From NCBI GenBank assembly GCA_914767715.1, contig OU612071.1, forward strand, positions 4,402,001 through 4,466,000: a stretch of 64,000 nt of DNA, read 5' to 3'. This document shows positions 11,431 through 22,865 of the stretch, piece by piece (positions within the stretch are counted from its first letter, which is position 1; the number at the start of each line of letters is the position of its first letter). The notes under the pieces are model-generated. The model saw only the letters and a program-made list of their open reading frames with translations. It was not told where the DNA came from and searched no databases. The stretch is from Membranipora membranacea. Its lineage: Eukaryota; Bryozoa; Gymnolaemata; Cheilostomatida; Membraniporidae. The position numbers and the translations under genes are program-made.

Positions 11431-11750
11431 CAAAAACTATTGAAATTTGACTCTCTTATTGATCCCTCATCACCGAGTCCTTTAACACCTCACGACGGGA
11501 AAAGCTTCGTGTATATATTACATTAGTGCCCCTTCTCAATCACTGACAGCTTGAACCCAGCATGAAACATAAGGCTACAAGGCCGGAGCTGCAGTGGTTT
11601 GAGACAGCATACTCCTATATAGAGCTACACCATACAGGATGGTTCTTTTATCTGCATGCACGAAGTTGTTGTACATAGAGAATACATCCATTATTTTAAG
11701 TCCTGATCCGAAGGGACTGTGTGATCAGTTAAAGTCAACACAACTTTTTT

Positions 11751-11820
11751 GGCCCGTTTAGGGTTTGAACCTACGACCTGCTGGTCAAATGGCAGACGCG
11801 CTAACCACTGAGCCAAACTG
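11751..11820 (-). repeat. tRNA-like sequence (probable SINE head)
   Basis: The minus strand carries the A-box 'TGGCTCAGTGGTTAGCGCG' and the B-box 'GGTTCAAACCC' at normal tRNA spacing. The anticodon stem (TCTGC/CCAGC) does not pair fully, and the base before the presumed anticodon is not U. No pol III terminator follows closely. It is more likely a SINE head or tRNA pseudogene than a working tRNA. Confidence 0.55.
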
Positions 11821-13320
11821 ACTGACTAGTAGCATGAATAAAACAATAAAATCTCTTTTTTCGTGTCGGCTCTTACATAACTGACCGGTTAAATAATTAA
11901 ACTTGATAATAATTTTGTGTTTATCATCACTTCAACTCAAAACTTTGAAGACTTGTTTTTCCTGCCTGGGAGTTATCTTCCCATTTTCTTCTGAGGAGAC
12001 AACTACTGTACACTTTGTATACTGTGGGTGTCGATGTATAAGGCAGTGTAGTTAAGTTATGTAACTGATCAGTGGTCCCTAGTATAGTAAAATAATCCTT
12101 ATTGCCTGAGATTAGATCAATGATGTTTGATTGTGTTTGACAATGCATTTTGCAAGACACAACCTGAAAGAGCCAAACATTTGTGGTGATTATTGCCTAC
12201 AGTTTCTACTATCATCTTTTCCTGAATAAACTCACTATGACTCCAGCGATAATATTGACCAGTAGGCTTACTTACTTGCCATTTTTACAAATATAAAACA
12301 CGGGCTACACAACTCCTATGAAAAAATATCTCTGTTGCAATCCCAATGACGACAAACCTGGAATTCATTTGTCGTGACAGCCCTCATTGACATGCTAGTA
12401 ATATTTGTAAGACAAGGAAAAGTTCTCTGTCACAAATCATATTTATGTCATCCAGTTGACAATATTTCTGTGAATGTAACAAATTTGTTTTAAAACAGTC
12501 AAGTGAAGAGCAAGTGAATTTGATCTGGCGAGAGCTAGTGTTTCTTGCTCGTCCCTTCATCTTTATCCAATCAGTTAATTTTCTTGCCAAATACGATAGA
12601 ACAAGTTGATTCAGGCGTTAAATGTAAAGTATATGTAGCTCTTGCTATAAAAATGAGAGGGCTTAGTCAACAAAATAAACTGATTGCTTAGGCCAGAGGT
12701 AGTTTACTGGCCCATCAAAAGACCAATTTACTCTATCTTCTTCAGAGAATCAGCAGGGGACATTGTCAACGTAAAGAGTTGCAAGCAATCGGTGAGGGGA
12801 TAAGGCTGTGGTGAACTTTATGGACAATAATGTGACATTATGTCGTTGGTGTGTTTGTCAGGCTGGTGAGGTGGGCTTTTGGTTTCACGCCGTTAGTAAA
12901 TACTAATTTTCTCAGGTTCCTAGCAGTGGTAGTATCTCAAAATACAATGTAATAATAAGCGTTAAATTCTATGATCAATTAATACTATTCAGCTGTAGTT
13001 ACTCAAGACAGTTTAACTTAGGGAATCCCTTCCTCAATAATTACAAAAGAACTTCACTGGGAAACCCTATTGTAACTTCCTTGTTATGACGGTACTTAGG
13101 AATGTTTACTAGAATGCGACAAATTATGTATGACCTGTCTTTGTTTATGTCTACATACTATGTTAATAAACCAGATTAATATCTAAAGTAGTCTATTATG
13201 TCAATAATCAAGTGCTTTGCTCAACAAAAGGCAACCCAAAAATAGACTTCTTTCTACCGTTCACAGTTCTGAACAGAAAAGGCTTCTTGATAGAATTAGG
13301 ACTATCCTTACCCTGACTTG
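11821..13320. other. Intergenic, nothing recognised
   Basis: AT-rich DNA with only short open frames. I see no conserved motif, repeat or RNA here. Confidence 0.4.
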
Positions 13321-13338
13321 CGGGGGGGGGGGGGGGGT
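13321..13338. repeat. Poly-G tract
   Basis: A run of about 17 G on the plus strand, unusual in this AT-rich setting. Similar runs are at 4072, 14319, 14936 (C), 16608 (C) and throughout the array at 60.6-63.5 kb. Confidence 0.9.
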
Positions 13339-13529
13339 ATGCCAATAAATACCCTGATGTGCCACCTGCCCGGCAAGTAAAAAATATTAGCGTCTTGCAA
13401 ATTTTGAATTTATTGAAAACAAAATCAAATGACACTTTAACTTCATAAAATTTGAGATATAAATAAATCTTCAAGGTCTTAAAAATAATTGCCTTATAAA
13501 TAATACGGTACTTGCTATATTCTAATGAA

Positions 13530-13830
13530 GTCTGTAATTCTTCTTTGTGAACGCTCCTGTCACTATGTCCTCAAACTCGTAATCTTGAACTCTGTAATTC
13601 CTCTTTGTGTACGCCTCTGTCACCGTGTCTTCAACTCGTAATCTTGAATTTGATTTCACCTTGATAAACTCTTACCACCAATGTCTAAAAATGATACCCT
13701 TGGTAAACCCTTGCTACCAAAGTCTAAAATGCTGCTACTATGGCAAACCCTTGTTGCCAAAATCTAAAGACGACACACTATTGTAAACCCTTGCTGCCAA
13801 AGTCTAAAGATGATACTACCCACTTAACAC
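13530..13830. repeat. Two short tandem repeats
   Basis: First, two copies of a ~65-bp unit: 'CTCTGTAATTC.TCTTTGTG', then 'CTGTCAC.TGTC', then 'AACTCGTAATCTTGAA'. Then about four copies of a ~53-bp unit around 'GTAAACCCTTGCTACCAAAG' followed by 'TCTAAA'. Copies differ by several substitutions, so the arrays are old. Confidence 0.75.
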
Positions 13831-14318
13831 GGTGGGCCCTGCCTTATATAGGATGTTAGGGTTGCCGAGCCGGCACGTTGCAATAATGCTGAGGTGGCGG
13901 CACCAAAATTTCCGTTTGCTGACAAGTAGAACACTTGCTAGGGTTGGTATGTTGCAATGATGCTGCCTGTTCGCTGACTATACACGACTCATAAACCCAA
14001 GACCAATTATAAAACATATGATAAATATTGGTTAGCACATGGCATTGCTACGTATGTCATTCACCTAATAATAAATAATTATCAAACATAAAAATGATCT
14101 TACTCCTATTCTGAAATTTCCAGTATGAATAAGTTATGTTAATCATAGAATTAATAATAATTCTACAGCCATCAGTTTTTCTAATGCTGCTTTGCATGAC
14201 CAGATAAATAGTCACAACCAAAAACCAATAATAAATAAATAATCACAGCACAAATCTCTACTGCTGATTCGATTGTGGTAATGTAAATAACCAGACACAA
14301 CAATTGTACATGAATAGT

Positions 14319-14334
14319 GGGGGGGGGGGGGGGG
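14319..14334. repeat. Poly-G tract
   Basis: A run of about 15 G flanked by AT-rich sequence. Confidence 0.9.
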
Positions 14335-14564
14335 AGAATAGCATTGATTAAAAGGTCACTGTTGCAATAAACATTATTGAACACTATTCTTGATGAGGTA
14401 GTTGTGTCTCTAATAGTTGCCGCTTGAATTTACATATTACTAACCAATTATCTTCATAATTATATCCTTGTGTCATAATAATTAAGCTGAAGCCAAATCA
14501 AACATCCTTCAATTATTATGAGAGCTAACCAAAATGAGGGCTCTGAGAAAACAAATAGGTTAGA

Positions 14565-15500
14565 TGGAATCTACAATTTGGATTAACTGAGAATAACACC
14601 TTATTTGAAGTGGGGAGTTTGTCCCAAACTTTCTAATTTTTGAGCCATTTGTAATCATACGGGATTGTCTTCTTACAAGCCATGGAAAGCCAACTCCTAA
14701 TCTTAGTGAATTCAAATTTATTTTAAATGTAACCTTTTAAGCAGAAATAAGAATTAATTATGTTGGGTTTTGATTTTACAACTCAACATGAGTGCGGAGG
14801 GCACTAAATAATCTTTGTTGACCTTCCTTAGCATCAATCCAGTTGAATGCTAGCCAAGAATTTTATATATGTCTAAAATTATATTGTATAGCCTTAGCTT
14901 CCTTCCTTTTACAACTCAGGGTGTAAGGTATCGACCCCCCCCCCAACTCTTTTCTATTATTGAACTTTGAAGTGCTTCACATTCCTCTAGTGATCATTAT
15001 ACAGTTAGTTATCGATATGCAGCTTTCTTTGTTTTGTTGTCTTTGGGGCTGAGCAATCATTTTACACTTATCCCATTGTTTACACACGGGCCACAGAGAA
15101 TAAGATAAGAAAATGCACCTTTATTCTTTTCACCTCATTGCTAGATCCGGTTCTATCTAGTTTACTCAAGTTTGATCCAGTTTACCTGCAATTGGGATTG
15201 CTTTCCTACAGTAATAAGGCTTATCACTAGTGGTCGAGCAAATTAGAAGTAGTATTATTGCTACCAATGATTTATGATATTTGCTAGATTTTATTCCCAG
15301 TAGCAGAATCAAAAGTAGTGCTATGAAAGAAAAAAACATTTCAATCTAAGCATGTAATAATACGTGTATCTTTGATAAAAAAAATCAACAATATGTGATG
15401 GATCAATCGGAAAATTTATCACCAATGATATGATACAACATTGAATTGAATTTTAGGTGTAGAACATCTATCAAAGAAAAATTTGACACAACATTGAATT
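14565..15500. repeat. Segmental duplication block in three copies
   Basis: This aligns with 26095-26990 and with 30360-31060. All three begin with a version of 'GGATTAACTGAGAATAA' and carry 'AGTTTGTCCCAAACTTTC' (or a shortened form), 'AAGCCATGGAAAG.CAA', the 'CTTCCTTTTGACAACTCA' segment and 'CAATTGGGATTG.TTCCCT'. No gene is evident. These blocks mark the internal ends of the duplicated units carrying the coiled-coil genes. Confidence 0.75.
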
Positions 15501-17279
15501 CCATCATAACCGGGTGCAGGAATTCTGCTATATGCGGCAAAAATATACCACAACATAGTCACGGTAGTATTTTTTAGAGAGAGTGGAATGAACGAGAAAA
15601 ATGTGGATGCTACCTTTGGCTGATCAGCTGCCATGTAGCCATAGGGTTACGATGACAGTCGTTTTTCCTGTACTTGAGTATAGTTAACAAGGGACAACGA
15701 AACTCAGGAAAGTTGAGTAATCTTATGCAGCATGATCCGATATGGCACATAAATAAAGTAGTTCCCCTGACTTTGACATCCTGAAACGAAAAACCGATAG
15801 CCCATTAATGATAAACTTAAAGACTGAGAGTTTTATAGAATATAAAATTTTCCATCTGCCATTTTAACAGCTTGATCAACAAAGTGTGCTCAATGTTAAC
15901 TTCGCTATTGGGATGCCCTTAAAATTTTTATTTGCAAAATGAAATGGCAGTTATTTTATAAAAATTGAGAGACAAACTCTAAATATTAGGGAATAATCCT
16001 GTCCTTGCATATGAAGGCTTATTTATTTGAGTTAAATCAGCGTATGGCTATAATGCTGCTATGCTAGGATTTAAGTCGAAAATTTAGCTTAAAATATTTA
16101 AGACACCTGATAAGATAACAAGTATTATGTGTGGTGCTCTTAATCACTTGTGTAAGCAGGCAGCCTGAATACCAGGTATCTAGATAAACATAATTGCAAA
16201 CAGACACTAACTCAGTAATATGCGTGGTGCTGGCATCAAGGGATGGTGAGAGTCTGCAACTCCTGATAAAAAGAGTGACAGATAAACACCAAGTGACCTG
16301 ACTGTCGCCAACTGGCCAAACAAAAGAAGTGATAAAAAGGTGTACTTAAACACCTGTGTTTGTTTAATGCTTTGCTTTGCTTGATCAATTTTGTTAATCT
16401 GTTACTAACATAATATCCCAGGGAGTGGTGTATGGTAAAATATCACAACCCCTAGCTGTCGAGTAACTAATTTCAATCATCACTATGTAATTAATCAATA
16501 CATTTTGGTGGGATGTTAAAGTTATTGCTACAAAAGTTTCAAGTATAGCCTTGATAATTGACCTCTATTATTAAGTCTATGATGTCATGTGTTATCCCAG
16601 ACTTAACCCCCCCCCCCATTAATTTTGGTTTTTAAAGACACCCCTGTCCATATGGGGATATGGTACCCATCTACAATCCATAAGGTTAAAAATTCAAGAA
16701 TTGCGTTATGACAGAAATTTTTCAAGGACATGTACTAGTTTATCACCTAAGCCAAGTTGTGACTAATAAAGTGTGAACTTCCTGCCACCTTCAGTGAATA
16801 ATATATCAACAGGCTAAAACAATTATTTGCTTAGGTGGCTAATGCCATGCAATATATGTGTGTGTGCGCATGCATTTATTTAGATTTTCTGTTTTACGAA
16901 AAGTTTAATTTGGTACCCAAAGTAAATTGATATATTTTGTTTCCTCATCTTCGTATGATCTGAAGTTCTGCTATCAGTTACTCAGTTGGAAAATAACCTG
17001 CATATAAAATCCTAAAAGACCTCAAAAAATATTATCGGCTCTCATTTCCACTTTTGGAAGGACAAGGCTGTAATGGAATATTAAACCTCACCTTTTAACA
17101 CACCACGGCGGCCTCAGTCATCTTCATTCATCCGTTATAGCTTTCTACAACAAAACAACACAGATATAATTACAGTCAGGTTCCCTGACTAGGCAGTGAC
17201 CTGGGCAAAAGTATGGACTTCTAAGCTGAAGAGTAAGAAACTTGAAAGACGACCTTCAAACAAAGACTGAAATTCTAGC
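15501..17279. other. Intergenic, nothing recognised apart from a C run
   Basis: Short open frames only. A run of about 12 C occurs near 16608. No gene or structured RNA was recognised. Confidence 0.4.
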
Positions 17280-17400
17280 TCAGAAAACTGGGTAGTGGCA
17301 ATTATACACCCGACAGCGAACCACTGCCTTTTCCGCCGGCAAAAGGTGGACTCCCCACCCACTGAGACAAATAGCTAATCCAGGAGGCTTCGCAGTCTCT
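17280..17400 (-). repeat. Possible tRNA-derived SINE fragment
   Basis: The minus strand has 'GTCTCAGTGGGTGGGGAGT' (A-box-like) and, about 40 nt on, 'GTGGTTCGCTGTCGG' (B-box-like). It is locally more GC-rich than the flanks. The match is degenerate and no second copy was found in the window. Confidence 0.3.
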
Positions 17401-17991
17401 CCTGCAATGAGTGCATTAGGAAGTGTGTCAGCAGCAAAGAGGTTGCCCATCTATATGTATACCGTATGCTGATCTGTAAAATCATAATTATTCAGCCCAT
17501 TTATATAAATATACTATATAGAGGTTTCCATTTGGAATTATGCTTACAGTATTGTAGAGCTGTGTTTATGCATTCATGTCTGCAACATGGGCATAAATTA
17601 TCATCAGAATGGCACACATGCCAAGCATGGTTTATCAGAATAGCATAATATACAAATTGGAAAATTTGCTAGAGTGCCGCAATTGGCCCACAGCTGCTGT
17701 TTTGGCACCCTTGCCCTGCCCTTACCAAGAACAATTGCAAAACATGGAAAAGTAATAAATTTTCATTAATGTGGTTTTGACTGTCAAGGTATGGCTCATG
17801 GCATTAGATCAATCAATGAGGACAGCTTTTGTAAATATGATCAAGCATGGCTGTAAAAAGTCGCAATTTAGATAATGATATGCCAGAGTGGGAGCTAGAT
17901 CATTTTATGGAGAGGAACGAATCACATCACACAGCACCATCAGTTTACTTAATGAAACTGAAACTTTTTCTTAGTTCATGATCAAGATAAC

Positions 17992-19107
17992 TTAATAATT
18001 TATCCTGACCTTATTTTGAGCATCTGAGCTGGTGCCGAACGGCTCACTGTATCCTGCATTCAATTGAGTCATCAATAAAATCTTAGTGGCTTTATCCTTC
18101 TCCACCAGAACTTTTGTGTGACCGTCGCGTAAAAGTTTGATGCTTGAATCGTGACTATCTTCGATAGTCTTGCGTAGCTCCTGAACTTCTACTTTGTGCT
18201 CTTGACGTAGGCCCTCTATATATAGTTCATTTTTTCTAGTGAGCCCTTCCATTTCGATTTGATGGTCGTTTTTTAGTCTATCAGTTTCTGATTTGTGTTC
18301 CATTAGAATCCGCTCCCGATCTCTCATATATGTGTCCTTCTCCTGGCCCCTTGACACAAGCTCTGATTTAAGTCCATCGATTTCGGTTTTGTGACCTTTA
18401 CGAATTCTTTCCATAGTGTGTCGGTGCTTATTTTCAAGCTGCTCTATTTTTTTCTCGTTATCAGATACAAGGTCTGCTCGCAATTTGTTATGTTCCTTGT
18501 TATTTCTACTTATGGTAGCTTCATGTTTGTTCTGCAGTCTCTCCATTTCACCACGAAGCTTTACTAATTTGGAGAGTTGCTGACCCTGACCTTTTTTGAG
18601 CTCCTGATGATTCTCATCGCTCCGTTTCCTAAGCTTGTTTTTCTCTTCTTCAAGCTGTACCTCAAACTCCCTTTTAGAATCATCCAATTTTTTCTCAAAG
18701 TCTCTGTGCAGTTTTTCTTCCTCAAGTTGTTGGTCCATTTTCAAACTTTCATATTCCTCTTTCATTTTCGCATCACCTTCTTTCTCAACATCTAGCAGTC
18801 TCTTGATTTCGCAATTCTGTTCCTGCAAAATGTTGAAATCCTGGACGAGTTCTTCTCTCTTGCCCTGTTGATCGCACAGAATAGACTGTATTTCCTGCAG
18901 AATGCTGGTTCGAGCTTTGTCAGCTTTGTTTGAAAGCCATTCACAACGCTGTAGCAAGATGAAAACTACTGAAACCCATCCGGCAATTGGGAGAGTGATG
19001 ATTCTAGTTGAGATCGATCCGGAAACTTGATACGTATAAATCATCCATGCCGTTGACAACAAAAAGAAGGCATATGCAAGCATTATTTCCTGTCCTTTAG
19101 ATGCCAT
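17992..19107 (-). CDS. Coiled-coil gene B: two membrane helices, hendecad rod
   Basis: A single open frame of 371 codons from ATG at 19107 to TAA at 17992, with no recognised named family. Residues 7-26 ('EIMLAYAFFLLSTAWMIYTY') and about 34-53 ('TRIITLPIAGWVSVVFILLQ') are hydrophobic helices, suggesting a hairpin or signal anchor with the rod on one side of the membrane. From about residue 60 the protein is continuous charged coiled coil. Residues ~285-330 run in exact 11-residue steps ('HKSETDRLKND', 'HQIEMEGLTRK', 'NELYIEGLRQE', 'HKVEVQELRKT'). The gene is head to head with gene C. A weak donor (AAG|GTCAGG) seven codons before the stop leaves open that the frame is spliced to an unseen exon. 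It lacks the shared last exon of A, C and D. Confidence 0.75.
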   Translation of the reverse strand: MASKGQEIMLAYAFFLLSTAWMIYTYQVSGSISTRIITLPIAGWVSVVFILLQRCEWLSNKADKARTSILQEIQSILCDQQGKREELVQDFNILQEQNCEIKRLLDVEKEGDAKMKEEYESLKMDQQLEEEKLHRDFEKKLDDSKREFEVQLEEEKNKLRKRSDENHQELKKGQGQQLSKLVKLRGEMERLQNKHEATISRNNKEHNKLRADLVSDNEKKIEQLENKHRHTMERIRKGHKTEIDGLKSELVSRGQEKDTYMRDRERILMEHKSETDRLKNDHQIEMEGLTRKNELYIEGLRQEHKVEVQELRKTIEDSHDSSIKLLRDGHTKVLVEKDKATKILLMTQLNAGYSEPFGTSSDAQNKVRINY

Positions 19108-19415
19108 TGCCTACCACTCGCGATCGCCTTCCAAAGGTTGCAATATTAGTAGCGTGAATTAATTTAACAATCTTCCTGTGGGTGTGATATACATGCTCCC
19201 ATAGGTGTGACGGGTGGTGTGAAATACTACCAATACAGTATTATATAGAGTTTAAATAAGCCAATCACCTAGGCTAAAATTAGGATAAAAACTTGTGATC
19301 AATAAAGGCTTTGCGCTTTGATGTACCCATTTAATTCATCTAAGGGATCCTAGCAAAATTAGGGTGTGCTCAGATGCGTTTAATTATGCAGTAGAATTGT
19401 TTTCAACAACTTACA
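19108..19415. promoter_or_regulatory. Shared upstream region of genes B (minus) and C (plus)
   Basis: Only about 300 bp separate the B start codon from the first ATG of the C transcript region. From 19223 on, the sequence is nearly the same as the 200 bp before gene D (31066-31266). It includes 'ACAGTATTATATAGAGTTTA' (TATA-like), 'CCAATCACCTAGGC' (CCAAT box-like) and 'TTCATCTAAGGGATCCTAGC'. This conservation, and the head-to-head arrangement, suggest a bidirectional promoter for B and C. Transcription start sites are not known. Confidence 0.5.
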
Positions 19416-19531
19416 ATGCCTTTGTGGACCGCAAGTCTTCTCACCAGCACTACCATTTGAATCGGTTTTGTCTCACCTTGATTTGCATAACAACTGTTAA
19501 CTCTCTCGACAAAACATACAGCAGCAGCAAC

Positions 19532-21589
19532 ATGCCTCTCCAGCAAAGCGATTCGGAAGAAAACGAATTCTTTTTCACCTATTTGGTTGGCTTCTTTGGC
19601 TGCATACTGCTGGTCGGATACATTCTGAGACAACAATATAACCGTCAGGATCAGGAAAACGAACCAAGAATCGAGAGAATTCGCCAAGAAAACCAGGATA
19701 CTATCGCCAATCTACGAGAAGGAATCCAACCTTTTGGCTATCACAGTAATCCCGTTGCTCAAGGACTGCGCAATGACAACGGAAACATCATTGGAACTCT
19801 GCTGAAAGAACATAAATCTGAGGTAAATAAACTAACACTGGGGCTTGCCCGCATTCGCAACCAGTTCGAAACTTATCGAAAAGACAGCGAAGCAATACAA
19901 AATCAATTTCGTGAAAATGCTGCACACCTACAAGCTCAGCAAGGTTTAAAGACAAATGAACATGCAAGCAATATCAGCAGAATAAAAGAAGAGCATGAAC
20001 AGCTCACTCGTGTGAAGGAGGTTGAAAATAAAAACAACATCCAAGAGATCCGTGAGGAACACAGAGCTATACTCGATAATCTGCAGGAGGAACGGATGAA
20101 TAAAACCGACCAGCTTGAGCAAAACCATGAGAGGAAGATGGATAAACTTGACAAAGATTATAAAGAACGTGTTAAAAATTTGGAAGCGAAAATTGATGAA
20201 AAAGAGGCTATTTTAGCGAAGATACATGAGCGACTGGAAGATCGAGTTGAAAGGCTACGTCAAGAGCAAGAGGCTATTTTAGAAAAGTTACGCCAAGAGC
20301 ATACCATTGCGATGGATGCACAAAAAAGAACGATTGAAGATTTCTACACCAAGCTTATCAAGCAGCTACGAGATGACCAGAACCAACGAAGTGTTGAGAA
20401 TCAGAACCACTTCATGAGAATGGTAGACAAGGCAGAACGAGACAAAAATGCCACAGAGAAACTTCACAACAGACAGTTAGAACAGTGCTATGCTGATTAT
20501 GGTAAGCTCCAAAAGAAGTGCGAAGAAGAAGTTACCACATTACGAAAAGACTTCAACTCTGACATGGACAGGCTACGGGAAGCGCACCAACAGGAAAGAG
20601 AAAGTCTTCACAAAGATTCCAAAAATGACAAAGAACAATACTTTGTAAGTGAAATTAATTTGGGGAGAACATAAGTTGCGGTTTCATTGTAATGGTTTGA
20701 GGTTGAGAGTTTATAGAACTTTATGAGAATGACTCAATTATAGCAAGCCACAAAATTAACTATTTAAAACCTGAACAGAAATGTGAACTCAATGAATGCT
20801 TTGCTAAACTGATAATTATCCACAATTAAACACAATTATTATAATTGTGTTAATTAATTGATATTATTACCAAGCTTAAGAAATCCTATGATAGAACTGG
20901 TTTCTTTTCTGTGCTTTTGTTAGGCCATACAAAAGTCCCTCCGTGAAGAGCATAAGGTAGAGAATGATCGAATTCATTTGGAGAAAAACATGCTTCTAGA
21001 TGCCGCTCATAAAGTTCACAATGATACCCTACAGCGACAAGAAAGACAGCACAATCTAGCTTTAACTGCAAGTAAAGATATTGAAGCTGCTCAGACAGAC
21101 CTTCTTTATGAACAAGAATTAAATGCACGAGCAAGAGGAGTAGCAGTGTTAAAGGTAACCTTCCACATTAAAGTTGTATATGTGTCTTTTGAATGGAAGC
21201 CTTTGACTATTGGTCATTTGGTAATAAATATGTGCCGATAACATGATATATGTCCCCTTCATTTTGCTTTATACAAGATTGCAATGTTTGAACTATTGAC
21301 CTCTGACGCTTGGTTTAGGTCGAGCAATCTTATCAACTGAGCTAATTTGTGCTCTTGAGTTTGGATGGTTGAATGTTTTTTTATACATCGTATTTCATTT
21401 TTAGAGTCAGAGTCAGATGTCATTCAACTGTTTGCCCAAAAATATTTTGAGACTGTTTTATTTTTATTGCAGGACCGTCGAGACAAACATGAACAAAACA
21501 AAGGTGTCACATCCAAATTTGTAGAATTTTTCACAGGGAGCGAGAACCCAGCTACACATAGACCTTTGCAAATAGAATCGGACAAGTAG
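19532..21589 (+). CDS. Coiled-coil gene C: N-terminal membrane helix, hendecad rod
   Basis: Exons 19532-20644, 20924-21154 and 21473-21589 join in phase 0 (donors TTT|GTAAGT and AAG|GTAACC), giving 486 residues. I chose ATG 19532 because it is the first ATG in the rod frame. An upstream ATG at 19416 matches the signal-peptide start of gene D but stops after 14 codons (TGA at 19458), owing to a nonsense change and a 1-nt difference downstream. The product therefore has a membrane helix at residues ~15-33 ('YLVGFFGCILLVGYILRQQ') and no cleavable signal. The rod shows 11-residue steps ('IQEIREEHRAI', 'LDNLQEERMNK', 'TDQLEQNHERK', 'MDKLDKDYKER'). Exon 2 looks like the start of D exon 2 fused to the end of D exon 4 ('DLLYEQELNA'). 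The last exon encodes 'EFFTGSENPATHRPLQIESD'. Function is unknown. Confidence 0.75.
21286..21355 (-). repeat. tRNA-like sequence in last intron of gene C
   Basis: The minus strand reads 'ATTAGCTCAGTTGATAAGAT' (A-box) and 'GTCAATAGTTCAAAC' (B-box). It is the best preserved of the three paralogous copies (with 8327-8402 and 34338-34410). It sits just upstream of the last-exon acceptor and was duplicated with the gene. Confidence 0.6.
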
Positions 21590-21841
21590 TGACACACTAT
21601 CACACTCAATTTGGCGGTCACGCTATTCCATAATATAGAAAGAAAACCCAGCTACCAAACTTCGCTTGGAATTGGAGAATTGTAATGATGATGAATATTT
21701 CTAGCGGCGATTCCTTGCACTTCATTCGATGTTGTCAATTGCTTACTCGTCGTAATGCAACCCTCAGATCAAACCTATTTTAATTTCACTCTTATTTTTT
21801 GAATTGACATTCTTTCTGCAAACACAATATATAGTGCTTAA

Positions 21842-22358
21842 AGACTTTGTTTGAGGCTGCTCTTTTGTATCACATCTTATTCTCCATATTCTATTCTATC
21901 ATGTGAGCGATTTTCAGCTTTAGAATCCAAATATTGAGGAAGTTATGGCCTCTCAAACTTCCAGGGTGATTGCCTTCAATCGGCATTGGGAATAAGCGGA
22001 TGTTTCCCCTGGGGTATGTCACAACCATAGACATGTGACATAGACATTATGAGTTATTAGTTAATACACTAATAATCACACAGATAAGATGATGATCAAA
22101 ATTCAGACCTGGGTGGGAATCGAACCCGGGTCCTACGACGCTACCATCACGCCACTTGGACCAACTAGGTTAACTGGTTGTGACGTACCCTAGGGATTGC
22201 CGGCGGATTTTTACTGCCGATAAATTGCCGTCACCTTGGAAGTTTGAGAGGCCATAACTTCCTCAATATTTGGATTCTAAAGCTGAAAATCGCTCACATG
22301 ATAGAATAAAATATGGAGAATAAGATGTGATACAAAAGAGCAGCCTAAAACAAAGTCT
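21842..22358. mobile_element. TTAA-flanked foldback MITE (piggyBac-like)
   Basis: The element is 517 bp and flanked by TTAA at 21838-21841 and 22359-22362. Its ends, 'AGACTTTGTTT' and 'AAACAAAGTCT', open inverted repeats of about 140 bp that are nearly identical. The paralogous flank of gene A shows the empty site, GTGC-TTAA-TCATC at about 8884, so the insertion and its 4-bp duplication are shown directly. TTAA duplication is characteristic of piggyBac transposons. No transposase is encoded. A tRNA-like segment occupies the centre. Confidence 0.88.
22105..22170 (-). repeat. tRNA-like sequence inside the TTAA foldback element
   Basis: The minus strand has 'TGGTCCAAGTGGCGTGATGG' (A-box-like) and a consensus B-box 'GGGTTCGATTCCC' at tRNA spacing. 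It was either captured by the element or inserted as a SINE between its arms. Arms of the anticodon and acceptor stems are not convincing, so a functional tRNA is unlikely. Confidence 0.55.
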
Positions 22359-22865
22359 TTAATCATCTGATATTATTTGGTGATCGCTTTTGAAATTCTA
22401 TGCATGGGATGCCTTTGAAAGGACCCCCTACAAAATGGCATATATGTACATTATCAAAAATATTTTAATAAGTTGCCTGCTGGTTCTTATTCATAATTTA
22501 GAGGACCTGACCTGTCTTGAGCTGCGTTATAACCTTATCCACACAGGGGAGGTCAAACCTATTTTAATTTATATCAATATTGGATTGACGTTCTTTCGCA
22601 AACACACCACATAGTACTTAATCATCTGATATTTGAATGATTGCTTTTGAAATTCCATTAAATGCTACTTGATCATGAGAGTATAAGTGCTAGTCAATAT
22701 GATTATCAGCAGTTGGTTGCTATCCACTAACTAATAATAAAATGTTGACCATGGCTCGACTAGGAGTGATAATATCACTAATATTCTGTTGTTTGATGCT
22801 AATACTGAACAAATTATTTTGATAGTAAGTCACTCAGGGTGTAAAAGTAGAAGTATAGCAAGATG

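Larger units (their letters stand above)
21590..22800. repeat. Segmental duplication: 3' flank of gene C, paralogous to 8638-9600
   Basis: This is collinear with the 3' flank of gene A except for the foldback element at 21842-22358, absent from the A copy. Shared landmarks include 'GATTCCTTGCACTTCATTCG' (C copy), 'AAAGGACCCCCTACAAAATG' and 'GCTACTTGATCATGAGAGT'. Confidence 0.8.

Noticed and set aside
11751-11820. Functional tRNA gene
   Set aside because: A- and B-boxes are good, but the anticodon stem has two mismatches, the base before the anticodon is not U, and there is no close terminator.
18577-18871. Plus-strand F/S-rich frames over gene B
   Set aside because: They are antisense of the Lys/Glu-rich coiled-coil codons.
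22105-22170. Functional tRNA gene
   Set aside because: Only the B-box is canonical. Stems do not fold into a cloverleaf that I can support, and it lies inside a foldback element.
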